This document shows, one piece after another, positions 53,106-61,865 of a DNA stretch of 64,000 nt. Position numbers and translations under genes: made by a program. The notes under the pieces are model-generated. The model was not told the origin of the DNA and searched no databases. It was given only the letters and a program-made list of their open reading frames with translations. Each line of letters starts with the position of its first letter. Within the stretch, counting starts at the first letter, position 1. The DNA is from PLOWO2-12-38-17 sp963709355 (GTDB taxonomy: Bacteria > Planctomycetota > Brocadiia > Brocadiales > Brocadiaceae), in assembly GCA_963709355.1 (NCBI GenBank), contig CAVPVY010000005.1:1488001-1552000 (forward strand), read 5' to 3'.

Positions 53106-53194
53106 GTCTTCCTGTTTGTTAATACTTCGAGTATATTATGAGACCCTTTACTTTGTGTCCCCTGATCACTCAGGGTTTACCTTTATCGTGATGC
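53087..53194 (-). promoter_or_regulatory. GEMM-I (c-di-GMP-I class) riboswitch candidate
   Basis: On the minus strand: CACGATAAAGGTAAACCCTGA, GTGA loop, TCAGGGGACACAAAGTAAAG, GGTCTC, a small hairpin (ATACTCGAAGTAT) and GACAGCCTTACTGCCGAAG. GEMM-I RNAs show the order (G)CAAACC, a stem with GNRA tetraloop, GGGACGCAAAGCC, GGGUCU, a second stem and GACAGCC(GGGUU)xCCGAAG. Here the GTGA is a GNRA loop, and most conserved blocks are present with a few changes. The 3' strand overlaps the terminator, the layout of an ON switch. It lies 565 bases before pilMN, after the cyclase gene. Confidence 0.68.
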
Positions 53195-53521
53195 TATTAT
53201 AAAGATTAAAGTTATTACTCTTTCTCTTTTTTATATACCTCCTTTCTAATTAGGTCTTTTGGGATGATGAATTATAAAAAACACGAACCTTTTTTCTTTA
53301 AATTTAATGCACAATTCTTTAAATTAACCTTACGTTATTTTATATGGTTCTTCAAACTTTGTGTGGTTAAAATAAGAACCTTTTAAAGCATCAAAAATAA
53401 TATCTTAGTATCAATTTAGCTTTATTCATAGATAACAATTCCTACGCTTGAACTGGTTAAAAATAGCCCACTAACCTATATCGCTTATCGCTCACGGATG
53501 AAAAGCATATATAGTTTGTTG

Positions 53522-54562
53522 TTATCTGGAGATATATGCTTCCAAGCCATCAACCTTTTGTCCGCTAATCTTGAACATTTCAGTATCATGCAGTTCACTG
53601 TATACATTCTTTGAAATACAAATATTTCCAGGCGGGGCATATTTCTGGAAGTGACCTGCAATATCAATTACACGGTCACACATACTTTCAGCAGGTAGAT
53701 TTTCATCGTAAGAAACTTTACCGCAGTTTATACCACAACGAATAACAAAGTCCCGCTTAATACTTTTGCGATTTTTATTGAAATCCTTCAAGTCTCTCAG
53801 TATTTTCTGGGCAGCTTTTACAGCGTTATCAGCCGTATTAAAACAACTCATTACACCATCCGGAGTCCAGCTAGCTTTTAAATAACCATTTTCTTTAAAT
53901 GCATTTTCTACAAGGTTCTTATAATCGGCAAAATCCAACTCAACCACAGCCGGATTTTCACCAATTTTCATGCCTGTTGAATCTACTATGTCAATAGCAA
54001 GAAAGGATAGATTTCTCTTCATTGAATCGAGGTTTCGCTGGACTTCTTTTAAGGTCTTAAGTAATTCTTCTCTTGTCTGGGTACCGTCTTTTTTACCGCT
54101 AAATTTTAGTTCCCTCATCTTTTCTTCAATCTGGGAATAATCTTTTGATTCATTGATCAGTGATAAATCTACATTACTCCTTTCAAGTGTCTGTTTTACC
54201 TTTAAGTATTCGGAAAAATTGAACGCATGCCAGGCTATTACTCCCATAAATATCCGTGCACAATATGCCGCAACACAAAGAATCAGGTGTGAAACATCAT
54301 ATCCCTTTATAAGAGGAATAAAAGACTTTGGATAAGTGCTAAGTTTTAAATCATAATAAATAATGGGTTTTGCAAATAAATTAGAATCTAAATTATCAAA
54401 AAAACTTAAACAGTACCCTAATGCGTAAATAATTATAACCGATACCAAGGCATATCTAATAATATGTCCAAAGACGAAAATAGACTTTAAAAACATTATT
54501 AAAAATTGCTTATAGGAAATAGAAAATCCCGAAGCTTTTTGTGCTATGCTGTATGCTTTCAT
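53522..54562 (-). CDS. Membrane-bound class III adenylate/guanylate cyclase
   Basis: 346 residues. Two or three membrane segments lie in the first 120 residues (SVIIIYALGYCLSFF; YDVSHLILCVAAYCARIFMGVIAW), then a coiled linker (about 130-185) and the cyclase homology domain (about 190-340: LSFLAIDIVDSTGMK with metal-binding Asp, ASWTPDGVMSCFNTADNAVKAAQKIL with a second acidic position, RCGINCGKVSYDE and DIAGHFQKYAPPGNICISK). The usual GDG loop reads PDG. It should make cAMP or cGMP. It lies directly upstream of the riboswitch-like leader of the pilus operon and may be co-transcribed into it. Confidence 0.82.
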   Translation of the reverse strand: MKAYSIAQKASGFSISYKQFLIMFLKSIFVFGHIIRYALVSVIIIYALGYCLSFFDNLDSNLFAKPIIYYDLKLSTYPKSFIPLIKGYDVSHLILCVAAYCARIFMGVIAWHAFNFSEYLKVKQTLERSNVDLSLINESKDYSQIEEKMRELKFSGKKDGTQTREELLKTLKEVQRNLDSMKRNLSFLAIDIVDSTGMKIGENPAVVELDFADYKNLVENAFKENGYLKASWTPDGVMSCFNTADNAVKAAQKILRDLKDFNKNRKSIKRDFVIRCGINCGKVSYDENLPAESMCDRVIDIAGHFQKYAPPGNICISKNVYSELHDTEMFKISGQKVDGLEAYISR

Positions 54563-54634
54563 TGTTTACCTTTTTAAGCGAATCAGACCTTTTGATTGAG
54601 AATATATTCTTAGAAGTTCTATAATATTACAATT

Positions 54635-54913
54635 CTGCGTCTGCGTATGACACACAGGCAGGTGCATCCAATTGCAATTTCCAAGGGCGATATAATACCA
54701 TTATTTTTTTTCCTGTAAATACCTCAAAAGTGGGATAAAACTAAATTAATCATTGCCCTTAACTCTGGAGTATCTAATAGTAAGATTGGGCTACCCGGTG
54801 AAAAGATTACTGGTACATTACTTCTTTTCAGATACCCAATGGGATATACACGTTCTGAAACACGAGTAATTGGAATTATTCAAAAACAAGGAAATAACAA
54901 CCCTCATAAATAA
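54635..54913 (+). pseudogene. Decayed small exported protein gene
   Basis: Plus-strand pieces form one plausible protein: ASAYDTQAGASNCNFQGRYN and TIIFFPVNTSKVG to a stop near 54735, then in another frame KLIIALNSGVSNSKIGLPGE and KITGTLLLFRYPMGYTRSE to TAA at 54911-54913. The first part begins like the end of a signal peptide. No start codon is left. I do not recognise the family. Confidence 0.35.
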
Positions 54914-55232
54914 AATTCAACCTAATTAAAATATTTACTTTTAACAAAGCAAAGACAGTTAACCAAAAATTATTTATTTGTCAACAAAAAAATACAACAT
55001 TATTCTGCTAAAAAGAAAACAAATACCCCCCCCTTAAGTCGTAAGTATTTTATAATAAGCACTTTATCTATTGTACTCTAATAGCGGGTATTCAATCATT
55101 AAGAGAAACAAAGGCAAAAACATAAACAGAAAATAAATGAATTTCCTTGTAAGCTTTAGGAATGCCGATAGAATCAAAGCTCATGATAAAACATAAAAAG
55201 ACATCCGAACAGATTAAAAAAGGCTTATAAAT
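54914..55232. other. Gene-free spacer before the debranching enzyme
   Basis: About 320 AT-rich bases with one run of eight C near 55026. No gene or repeat recognised; it should hold the promoter of the 55233 gene. Confidence 0.4.
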
Positions 55233-57341
55233 ATGAAGATGTTATTCAATAAAGATATATGTCATGACCTTACTAATGCCATAGGAAAGGAATGGTTAGA
55301 GACTAATGGGATTGGCGGTTATGCCTCTTCTACTATAATCGGTGCAAATACAAGGCGGTATCACGGTCTGCTTATTGCTGCCGTACCTCCCCCACACGGA
55401 CAAACCCTATTGCTTTCCAAACTGGAAGAATTTATTTATATTGAAGGAAGAGAATTTCCTTTGTCTACTAATATTTATCCTAATGCAATTTATCCAGAAG
55501 GATATAAACATCTCGTCCAATTCAGCCTAAATCCATTTCCCACCTTTAACTATTTAATAAATGGAATGAGTATCGAAAAATTGGTGTTTATGGTACATGG
55601 AGATAATACCACGGTGGTCTTGTATCGTATAAACCGGAATATAGAATCACCATCTACTACTTTAATTTCTTTGAATATAAGGGTTATGGTTGCATTCAGA
55701 GATTATCACTGGCTTACTCATCAAAATTCAACTTTCAATACCAACCATAAAATGTTTGATAACAGTATATGTTTGCAACCTTATGAAGAACTGCCAGCCA
55801 TGTATGTGTATCACAATGCGGAGCCTGTGGAAAAGTCACAGTTCTGGTATAAGAATATGGAGTATCCAATCGAAATAGAGCGTGGACTCGAGGCACACGA
55901 AGACCTCTTCTGCCCCTTTACCCTGTCATTTGATCTGAATAAAGAGACAAACTGCTACATCGTCGCATCAACTCATGAATATAATAAAATTGATGTCTTT
56001 GAGTTGTTCAGAAAAGAGACAGAAAGCAGGACAAGATATACGTATGGGGTACAACACAACAGCAACCAGTCACAAAATGAGGCACGGTTTGAGTACGGTA
56101 GAGATAATAATTATGATGGTGGACGTGCAAATTACGATACTAAGCATCTGCCAAATTCAGAAAAGATTTCAAGGCTAATTGAATCATTGTTATCTGTTTC
56201 CGATACTTTTATCGTTAGGCGCGGCAATGACAGGAAAAGTATCAATGCAGGATACCATTGGTTTGGAGACTGGGGCAGGGACACAATGATTTCGCTGCCG
56301 GGCATTACTCTAGTTCAGGGAAGGTTTGAGGAGGCAAAGGAGATATTACTTTGTTATGCCAGATACGTTGACAAGGGCATGATACCAAACCGATTCCCTG
56401 ACTATGGAGAAATACCAGAATACAATACAGTTGATGCCTCACTATGGTTTATTAACGCAGTTTATCAATATTTGCGATTTGCAAAAGATCGGAAGACCGT
56501 AAAGGATAATTTATTCGGGGTATTGCGTGAGATCGTTGAATACTATAAAAAAGGAACCAGATTCAACATCCACATGGATACGGATGGTTTAATCTACGCG
56601 GGCACTGAAGGTGTACAACTCACATGGATGGACGCAAAGGTGTGCGATTGGGTAGTAACTCCACGAATGGGAAAGGTGGTGGAGGTCAATGCACTATGGT
56701 ACAACGCCTTAAAAATTTTATCATACCTTGCAAGGGAAATGAATTTCAAAGAAGACTGCAATAGTTACAACACCCTTGCTAATAAAATAAAAGAATCTTT
56801 TAACAAATCTTTCTGGTTTGAGGAAGGACATTACCTTTATGATTATATAAACAATGAGTTGAAGGATGCCGCCATTCGTCCAAACCAGATATTTGCTGTC
56901 AGCCTGCCGTATCCTGTGCTGTTAATGGAAAGATGGAGGAATGTTACCGACGTAGTAAGTAAACACCTCTTGACACCATACGGTTTGAGAAGTCTTTCGA
57001 CCAAGGATAAAGACTATGTTGGTCATTATCTTGGAAATATATTTGAAAGGGACAGGGCATATCATCAGGGCACGGTATGGGCATGGCTGATTGGCCCGTA
57101 TATTTCTGGATATGTACGGACACATGCTGGCACTAAAAATACTATAGAATACGTAATGGGCTTGCTTGAATCATTTTACGCCCATCTATTTGAATCAGGT
57201 CTTGGAACTATTTCTGAAATATTTGATGGTGATGCGCCTCATAAACCGCGCGGGTGTATTTCTCAGGCATGGAGCGTGGCAGAGATACTGAGGGTATATT
57301 TTGAGTTTATATATGGTTTTGAGTATAATGACATTCGCTAA
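55233..57341 (+). CDS. Glycogen debranching enzyme (amylo-alpha-1,6-glucosidase)
   Basis: 702 residues. The N-terminal GDE domain opens with EWLETNGIGGYASSTIIGANTRRYHGLLIAA, the signature of bacterial/archaeal glycogen debranching enzymes, followed by a beta-sandwich to about 300. The C-terminal (alpha/alpha)6 barrel of the GH13-associated/GH133-type family shows GYHWFGDWGRDTMISLPGITL with the catalytic acid Asp, DASLWFINAVYQY, YAGTEGVQLTWMDAKV, RPNQIFAVSLP, YHQGTVWAWLIGPYI and PRGCISQAWSVAEILR. It removes alpha-1,6 branches in glycogen breakdown in the cytosol. The enzyme is full-length and alone in its unit. Confidence 0.93.
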   Translation: MKMLFNKDICHDLTNAIGKEWLETNGIGGYASSTIIGANTRRYHGLLIAAVPPPHGQTLLLSKLEEFIYIEGREFPLSTNIYPNAIYPEGYKHLVQFSLNPFPTFNYLINGMSIEKLVFMVHGDNTTVVLYRINRNIESPSTTLISLNIRVMVAFRDYHWLTHQNSTFNTNHKMFDNSICLQPYEELPAMYVYHNAEPVEKSQFWYKNMEYPIEIERGLEAHEDLFCPFTLSFDLNKETNCYIVASTHEYNKIDVFELFRKETESRTRYTYGVQHNSNQSQNEARFEYGRDNNYDGGRANYDTKHLPNSEKISRLIESLLSVSDTFIVRRGNDRKSINAGYHWFGDWGRDTMISLPGITLVQGRFEEAKEILLCYARYVDKGMIPNRFPDYGEIPEYNTVDASLWFINAVYQYLRFAKDRKTVKDNLFGVLREIVEYYKKGTRFNIHMDTDGLIYAGTEGVQLTWMDAKVCDWVVTPRMGKVVEVNALWYNALKILSYLAREMNFKEDCNSYNTLANKIKESFNKSFWFEEGHYLYDYINNELKDAAIRPNQIFAVSLPYPVLLMERWRNVTDVVSKHLLTPYGLRSLSTKDKDYVGHYLGNIFERDRAYHQGTVWAWLIGPYISGYVRTHAGTKNTIEYVMGLLESFYAHLFESGLGTISEIFDGDAPHKPRGCISQAWSVAEILRVYFEFIYGFEYNDIR

Positions 57342-57343
57342 TC

Positions 57344-57361
57344 CATCATAAATTAATATTT
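57344..57361 (+). repeat. 18-base direct repeat left of the insertion sequence
   Basis: CATCATAAATTAATATTT is repeated exactly at 58424-58441, on the other side of the IS. It is a candidate target-site duplication, though longer than usual. Confidence 0.75.
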
Positions 57362-57364
57362 GTA

Positions 57365-58342
57365 TTAGCTATAGACATAGGTAACACTTTTGTAATTAGG
57401 AAAAGTTTGTAATTTTTGCAGTGGAGTCCACCCCTGAAGCCCCATGTGTGGTCTTTTGTTGTTAAAGAATTCATCGTATTTTTTACGTTCTTTTACAAGG
57501 AGGTCAAGATTCCGAGTTTTTTGTAAACGGAAAAACTCTTCTCCATCGGTTCTATGAGACCTTTCTACCTTGCCGTTTTGCTCTGGACAAGAAGGCCTAT
57601 TGAGCTTGTGTTTTATACCCAACCCCATGCACGACAGGGTAAAAGGATGTGTCTTGGGCTGCCGTAAGGGATGGGTTTTGGGTTCGCCGGTGTAAGCATT
57701 GGTAAAGACGGCGTCGTTGTCGGTCCTGATGTGCCTGATCTTGAAAGGAAAGCGTCTGAATATATATTGCAAGAAGTCCAGGGAGTTAGATGTAGAGCGT
57801 TCCTGGTAAAGTTTGGTGAATTTGATCCTGGTAGAGTCGTCCTGAGCGGAGGACTGAACAAAGCTCCCGGGTCTGTAGCCGCCCAGCAGCTTTATATCTA
57901 CCTGTAGGTATCCTGGAGAGGGCATCTGATAACACTTAGGTTTTCTGTGCATCTTCTTGGGTTTCTCAATGAGTCCGTTGCGTTTTAAAGTGGCGTATAT
58001 GGTGGACCTTGGAAGCGAGATATTATAGTCCTTCAATAAGAACAGCCGTATACGGTCGGGGCCGAAGGAAGTGGTTTTACGAAGTCTTATGATGATAGAC
58101 TGAATATATTTATGGGTAAGCATAGGGGAGCGTCTGGGACGTTTTGAGCGATCAATGAGGCTTGCAGGGTCACCTCCTGAGTCTTCGTAACGTTTAAGCC
58201 ATTTATAGAAACATTTACGAGATATGCCAAAATACAGGCATACCTTTGAGACGTTATTAATCTTTTTATACATGAGCATCCAGGCTAACCTTTTTCGACT
58301 AAGTTGATCGTAATAATACTTGGGCATGGGTAACATCTCCAT
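57365..58342 (-). CDS. IS481-family DDE transposase
   Basis: 325 residues. An N-terminal helix-turn-helix (KKINNVSKVCLYFGISRKCFYKWLKRYED), a second HTH around YNISLPRSTIYATLKRNG, then the rve integrase core with catalytic Asp in YLQVDIKLLGG, Asp in HIRTDNDAVFTN and Glu in NGKVERSHRTDGEEFF. All three acidic residues are present, so it is probably active. Start choice: the first Met, with MPKYYYDQ (fifth residue) an alternative. The PSCPEQNGKVERSHR block is typical of IS481/IS3-type enzymes. Confidence 0.85.
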   Translation of the reverse strand: MEMLPMPKYYYDQLSRKRLAWMLMYKKINNVSKVCLYFGISRKCFYKWLKRYEDSGGDPASLIDRSKRPRRSPMLTHKYIQSIIIRLRKTTSFGPDRIRLFLLKDYNISLPRSTIYATLKRNGLIEKPKKMHRKPKCYQMPSPGYLQVDIKLLGGYRPGSFVQSSAQDDSTRIKFTKLYQERSTSNSLDFLQYIFRRFPFKIRHIRTDNDAVFTNAYTGEPKTHPLRQPKTHPFTLSCMGLGIKHKLNRPSCPEQNGKVERSHRTDGEEFFRLQKTRNLDLLVKERKKYDEFFNNKRPHMGLQGWTPLQKLQTFPNYKSVTYVYS

Positions 58343-58360
58343 AAAAAAATTTAGTAAGTC

Positions 58361-58381
58361 GCCTATCCCATAGGGATAGGC
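58361..58381. repeat. Palindrome upstream of the transposase gene
   Basis: GCCTATCCC, ATA, GGGATAGGC: a perfect 9-base stem with a 3-base loop inside the IS, 19 bases before the transposase start. It may be a hairpin that shields the ribosome site or stops incoming transcripts. Confidence 0.65.
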
Positions 58382-58423
58382 ATATCATATTACATAAACT
58401 GTTACCCATGTCTATATACTTTA

Positions 58424-58441
58424 CATCATAAATTAATATTT
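58424..58441 (+). repeat. 18-base direct repeat right of the insertion sequence
   Basis: Exact copy of 57344-57361. Confidence 0.75.
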
Positions 58442-58511
58442 AGCTTGACTTAAATTATTAAAGTAATTAGCATTCCTGATAGTAAGAATAACCTTTACAT
58501 GAACTAATAAT

Positions 58512-58904
58512 ATGTTGTTAAAACATCTTATTAACAATAAATATTCAACAAACCTTGTTTTTGCCTTAATACTCCTTCCATATTTTATATTATGCTTAAC
58601 AATTGGGAGTGCTCATGAAAGTATTCTCGACACAAGGCACTGTAATAATCCAAGACAGGTATGTAATAATTCCGATGGTTTACATTTTTGTGCAGGAGAA
58701 AACAAAGAAATACACAGCGCTGGAATTTGTCAAATATGCAAATGGTTGAAAACCCCTTCAACACAGATAAAACTCCAATCAACAAAGGCATATTTTAACT
58801 GGATTAATGATAACGTTATTTGTTATTCAAATCCAGAACTTGCTTCATTATCAATTCATAAATTTACCATCCGCCCCCCACCCCTTTTAACTTTTGATGT
58901 TTAA
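58512..58904 (+). CDS. Exported Cys/His-containing protein of the metal-uptake operon
   Basis: 130 residues. An N-terminal signal or anchor (about 12-34, LVFALILLPYFILCLTIGSAHE) precedes a polar part with RHCNNPRQVC, HFCAGENKEIHS and GICQICKWLK. The His/Cys groups suit metal binding or disulfides. The C-terminus is short and basic with Pro runs (IRPPPLL). Similar small proteins stand before zinc-regulated porins and transporters; a DUF2946-like nature is possible. Its function is unknown. It opens the cluster that leads to ZnuA, ZnuC and ZnuB. Confidence 0.6.
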   Translation: MLLKHLINNKYSTNLVFALILLPYFILCLTIGSAHESILDTRHCNNPRQVCNNSDGLHFCAGENKEIHSAGICQICKWLKTPSTQIKLQSTKAYFNWINDNVICYSNPELASLSIHKFTIRPPPLLTFDV

Positions 58905-59164
58905 CACACAATATTTGATTTGTAAGACTACTAACTGGTAGAAATTACATACTTTTACCTATCCTAAGTTATGAGTTGTTTGTGCAAAGATATGTAAAAA
59001 ACAGGCATTTTGAAAATAACACCGATAAATGCGACTTCTTAAACCAACTGAACTTAGTAGGCATAATTTATTGTAATAAAATCTTTGCCTCTATTAGTTT
59101 CAGAGATTTTTATTGGTTTAGTATAAAATTTATTTCACCAAAATTTAATTTGGGGGTAAATAAA

Positions 59165-60829
59165 GTGGGATGGATAAGTTTTATAATACCATTATGTATA
59201 TTTTGTATTGGAAGTATTGTAGGTTGCGTATACGGTGAAACGGCATTACCCGCTAACAGTAATATTAATGGTGCAATTGTATCAGACGCTACAAAAGAAG
59301 ACGAAGAAGAAATTCGTATCAGAAAGGATGAGTTTGATGAAATTGTGGGTCAACTTCATGGTATGAAGGCGCTTCTTGAAAGTATGAAACAGGATTATGA
59401 TGCCCGCTTTAAAGAGATGCAAGCAAAGATTGTCATGCTTGAAAAAGAAAAAAAGGAACTAGAAAAGGAAAGAACACATGGAGAAGAACACAGGCAAACT
59501 ATTGCTAATGTGGATTCAGATATCCTAAAAGCACCCATAACAGATGATGAAGTAAAATCCATGCTCCCCCAGACAGACATACGTACAACCTCTCCTTTAC
59601 CCTCTCAAACCGTGTCCCTTTCTCCGAAAGAGGAAACGACAGAGTCTATGATATCGCCGATGAATACAACCGCAACCAGCCAACCTATGAGTCCGGGGCA
59701 ATGGTCACCAGCGCAACCACTTACCATATGGAGCGTGGGAAAAAGCTACGCTAATATTTCCTTTGATGGATTGTTTAGCGCTGCGGGTTCAACCGATGAA
59801 GATTTAGAAAATCTTGAAACGGGTGGACACGACCCCATACAGCGTGGATTTACTGTGCAGAGTCTGGAAGTTGTATTTGAAGGCGCAATAGACCCATATT
59901 TCAAAGGTCAGTCTAATATCATCTTCCAAATTGACAAAGACGGAGAATCGTTTCTTGAGGTGGAAGAAGCTTATTTGACCTCGATGTCGCTGCCCCTGAA
60001 CTTACAGGTAAAGGCAGGTACTTTCTTTACTGAATTTGGCAGATTGAATCAATTTCATCCCCATACATGGGATTTTGCAGATCAACCATTAGTTAACGGC
60101 CGATTTTTAGGCCCTGACGGCTTACGTAATCCTGGACTACGGCTTTCGTGGCTGGCGCCTACTGATAACTACACGGAACTATTTTTTACTGTTCAAGACA
60201 GTCAGGGTGATACCGCTTTTAGCTTTAGAAATACAGACGGGTTGTTCGGCCGTACTGCGGTTGATGCGGGTGTACGCAACATGGGAGACATGCTTTACGT
60301 CCCCCGCGCAACAACTTCATTTGATCTAACAGATGAGCAAACCATTTTACTGGGCGCATCGGCTGCCTTTGGGCCAAATTCTACAGGAGCTAATGAAGAT
60401 ACCATTATTTATGGGCTTGACATGTTTTGGAAGTGGAAGTCTAAATATGCAGAAGCTGGGTTCCCATTTGTTACATGGCAAACAGAGGTTATGGGCAGAC
60501 GTTTTGAGGCTGGGCATGGGGCGGACAACAATTTTCCATATGAAGTATTAAACAACTGTGGCGCCTATTCTCAAGTTGCCTGGGGATTTAAAAAACGATG
60601 GGTAGCCGGACTGCGCGGAGATTATGTGGATGGAGAGGAAGAAGCAGTGGACCCCCTTGGTTTTGAACGTTGGCGGCTTTCACCCAATCTCACATTTTAT
60701 CCGTCGGAATTTTCAAAAATTAGGTTACAATATAATTATGATGATATATTAGGAAATGATGCTACGGAACACTCCGTATTTCTCCAGATCGAATTTTTAC
60801 TTGGTTCACATGGGGCACATAAATTTTAA
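59165..60829 (+). CDS. Outer-membrane porin-like protein with N-terminal coiled coil
   Basis: 554 residues from a GTG at 59165, preferred because GGGGG lies at 59153-59157 and a signal peptide follows at once (WISFIIPLCIFCIGSIVGCVYGE). A frame open from 58976 would add 63 unconvincing residues. After the signal comes a coiled coil (about 37-100, FDEIVGQLHGMKALLESMKQDYDARF), a Pro/Thr/Ser linker, and a beta-barrel (about 185-554) with alternating strands, FTEFGRLNQFHPHTWDFAD and a terminal aromatic strand ending Phe. The plan is that of S-layer-anchored or OprP-like porins. The position before znuA suggests metal uptake across the outer membrane. Confidence 0.75.
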   Translation: MGWISFIIPLCIFCIGSIVGCVYGETALPANSNINGAIVSDATKEDEEEIRIRKDEFDEIVGQLHGMKALLESMKQDYDARFKEMQAKIVMLEKEKKELEKERTHGEEHRQTIANVDSDILKAPITDDEVKSMLPQTDIRTTSPLPSQTVSLSPKEETTESMISPMNTTATSQPMSPGQWSPAQPLTIWSVGKSYANISFDGLFSAAGSTDEDLENLETGGHDPIQRGFTVQSLEVVFEGAIDPYFKGQSNIIFQIDKDGESFLEVEEAYLTSMSLPLNLQVKAGTFFTEFGRLNQFHPHTWDFADQPLVNGRFLGPDGLRNPGLRLSWLAPTDNYTELFFTVQDSQGDTAFSFRNTDGLFGRTAVDAGVRNMGDMLYVPRATTSFDLTDEQTILLGASAAFGPNSTGANEDTIIYGLDMFWKWKSKYAEAGFPFVTWQTEVMGRRFEAGHGADNNFPYEVLNNCGAYSQVAWGFKKRWVAGLRGDYVDGEEEAVDPLGFERWRLSPNLTFYPSEFSKIRLQYNYDDILGNDATEHSVFLQIEFLLGSHGAHKF

Positions 60830-60875
60830 AAACTGCTAACCAATAGGTCGCGGAATGAAAAACTTTAAAGGGTGG

Positions 60876-60899
60876 CACGGACAGGCTTGTTTGTCCGTG
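60876..60899. repeat. Small GC-rich hairpin between the porin and znuA
   Basis: CACGGACA and TGTCCGTG pair around GGCTTGTT. No T tract follows, so it is more likely a mobile-type intergenic palindrome or mRNA-stabilising hairpin than a terminator. Confidence 0.5.
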
Positions 60900-60941
60900 T
60901 ATAATTTGGGACAATAATAGTTATTAGCTCAGGGGTGCTTT

Positions 60942-61859
60942 ATGAAAATAAAATATCAATTATTCATCTTTTTGTTATTTATAATAAGTTGTACATCTAC
61001 CGCTTATGCTAAATTTAATATCGTTGTAACAACCTCTGATCTGGGTTCTCTGGCTAAGGAAATTGGAAAAGATAATGTCGAAGTAACTAATCTTGCAAAA
61101 CCTACAGAAGACCCACACTTTGTAGATGCAAAACCCGGTTTTATTGTGAAACTTAACAAGGCAGATATGCTTATCGAGGGTGGATTACAGCTGGAAATTG
61201 GTTGGTTACCGCCGTTGGTTTTAAGTGCAAGAAACCAAAAAATACTTCCGGGAAACCCCGGATATATAGTTGCATCTGCAGGAATTCATGTTTTAGAAAT
61301 ACCCACCGAAGCCACCCGTGCGATGGGAGATATCCACCCCTATGGAAATCCTCACTACATGCTGGACCCATTCAATGGGAAGATATTTGCAACACAACTC
61401 TGCGGGCAATTATGTCAAATTGATAAGACAAATTGTGATTATTATAAGGAAAACTTAAAGAATTTTACGAAGAGACTGGACCAAAAGTTATCTGAATGGC
61501 AAAAGGCCTTGGAACCATTTCGTGGAACAAAAATCGTTACTTATCATAAGACATTTCCTTATCTTGCACAGCGATTTAATCTGGATGTAGTGGAAACGCT
61601 TGAACCAAAACCTGGAATTCCTCCTTCTCCCACCCATCTCAATACCCTTATTCCAATGATGAAAAATGAAGGGATAAAGCTCATTATTATAGAAGATTTT
61701 AGGGAGCACAAAATACCTGAATTTGTCGCTGGTCGAACAGGCGCAAAGATCGTTATTATACCGATAATGGTAGGAGGTCTAAATGAAACAAATGACTATG
61801 TAGCCCTCTTTGATTACATTGTTAAGCAGATTGTGACAGCATTGGAAGCCAAATCTTAA
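60942..61859 (+). CDS. znuA: Zinc/manganese ABC transporter substrate-binding protein
   Basis: 305 residues with a signal peptide (about 1-23, ending AYA). The cluster A-I fold is clear: IVVTTSDLGSLAKEIGKDNVEV, the metal ligand His in EDPHFVDAKPGF, a second His in GNPHYMLDP, a third in TYHKTFPYLAQRF, and an acidic ligand near IIEDFREHKI. There is no long His/Asp-rich loop as in high-affinity ZnuA, so zinc or manganese cannot be told apart. It delivers metal to the ZnuB/ZnuC transporter encoded immediately after it. Confidence 0.88.
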   Translation: MKIKYQLFIFLLFIISCTSTAYAKFNIVVTTSDLGSLAKEIGKDNVEVTNLAKPTEDPHFVDAKPGFIVKLNKADMLIEGGLQLEIGWLPPLVLSARNQKILPGNPGYIVASAGIHVLEIPTEATRAMGDIHPYGNPHYMLDPFNGKIFATQLCGQLCQIDKTNCDYYKENLKNFTKRLDQKLSEWQKALEPFRGTKIVTYHKTFPYLAQRFNLDVVETLEPKPGIPPSPTHLNTLIPMMKNEGIKLIIIEDFREHKIPEFVAGRTGAKIVIIPIMVGGLNETNDYVALFDYIVKQIVTALEAKS

Positions 61860-61865
61860 ACGATC

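Larger units (their letters stand above)
57362..58423 (-). mobile_element. IS481-like insertion sequence, complete
   Basis: 1062 bases between the direct repeats. Subterminal inverted repeats are TATAGACATAGGTAAC (57369-57384) and GTTACCCATGTCTATA (58401-58416), 15 of 16 matching. One transposase gene fills the element. The 21-base palindrome GCCTATCCC-ATA-GGGATAGGC (58361-58381) lies just before the transposase start and could block read-in from outside. It inserted downstream of the debranching enzyme gene. Confidence 0.75.

Noticed and set aside
57671..57907. 78-codon plus-strand frame inside the transposase gene
   Set aside because: Antisense shadow; the transposase frame carries the catalytic residues.
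58976..59164. 63-codon N-terminal extension of the porin from a TTG at 58976
   Set aside because: No ribosome site, composition unlike a protein, and it would place the signal peptide inside the chain.
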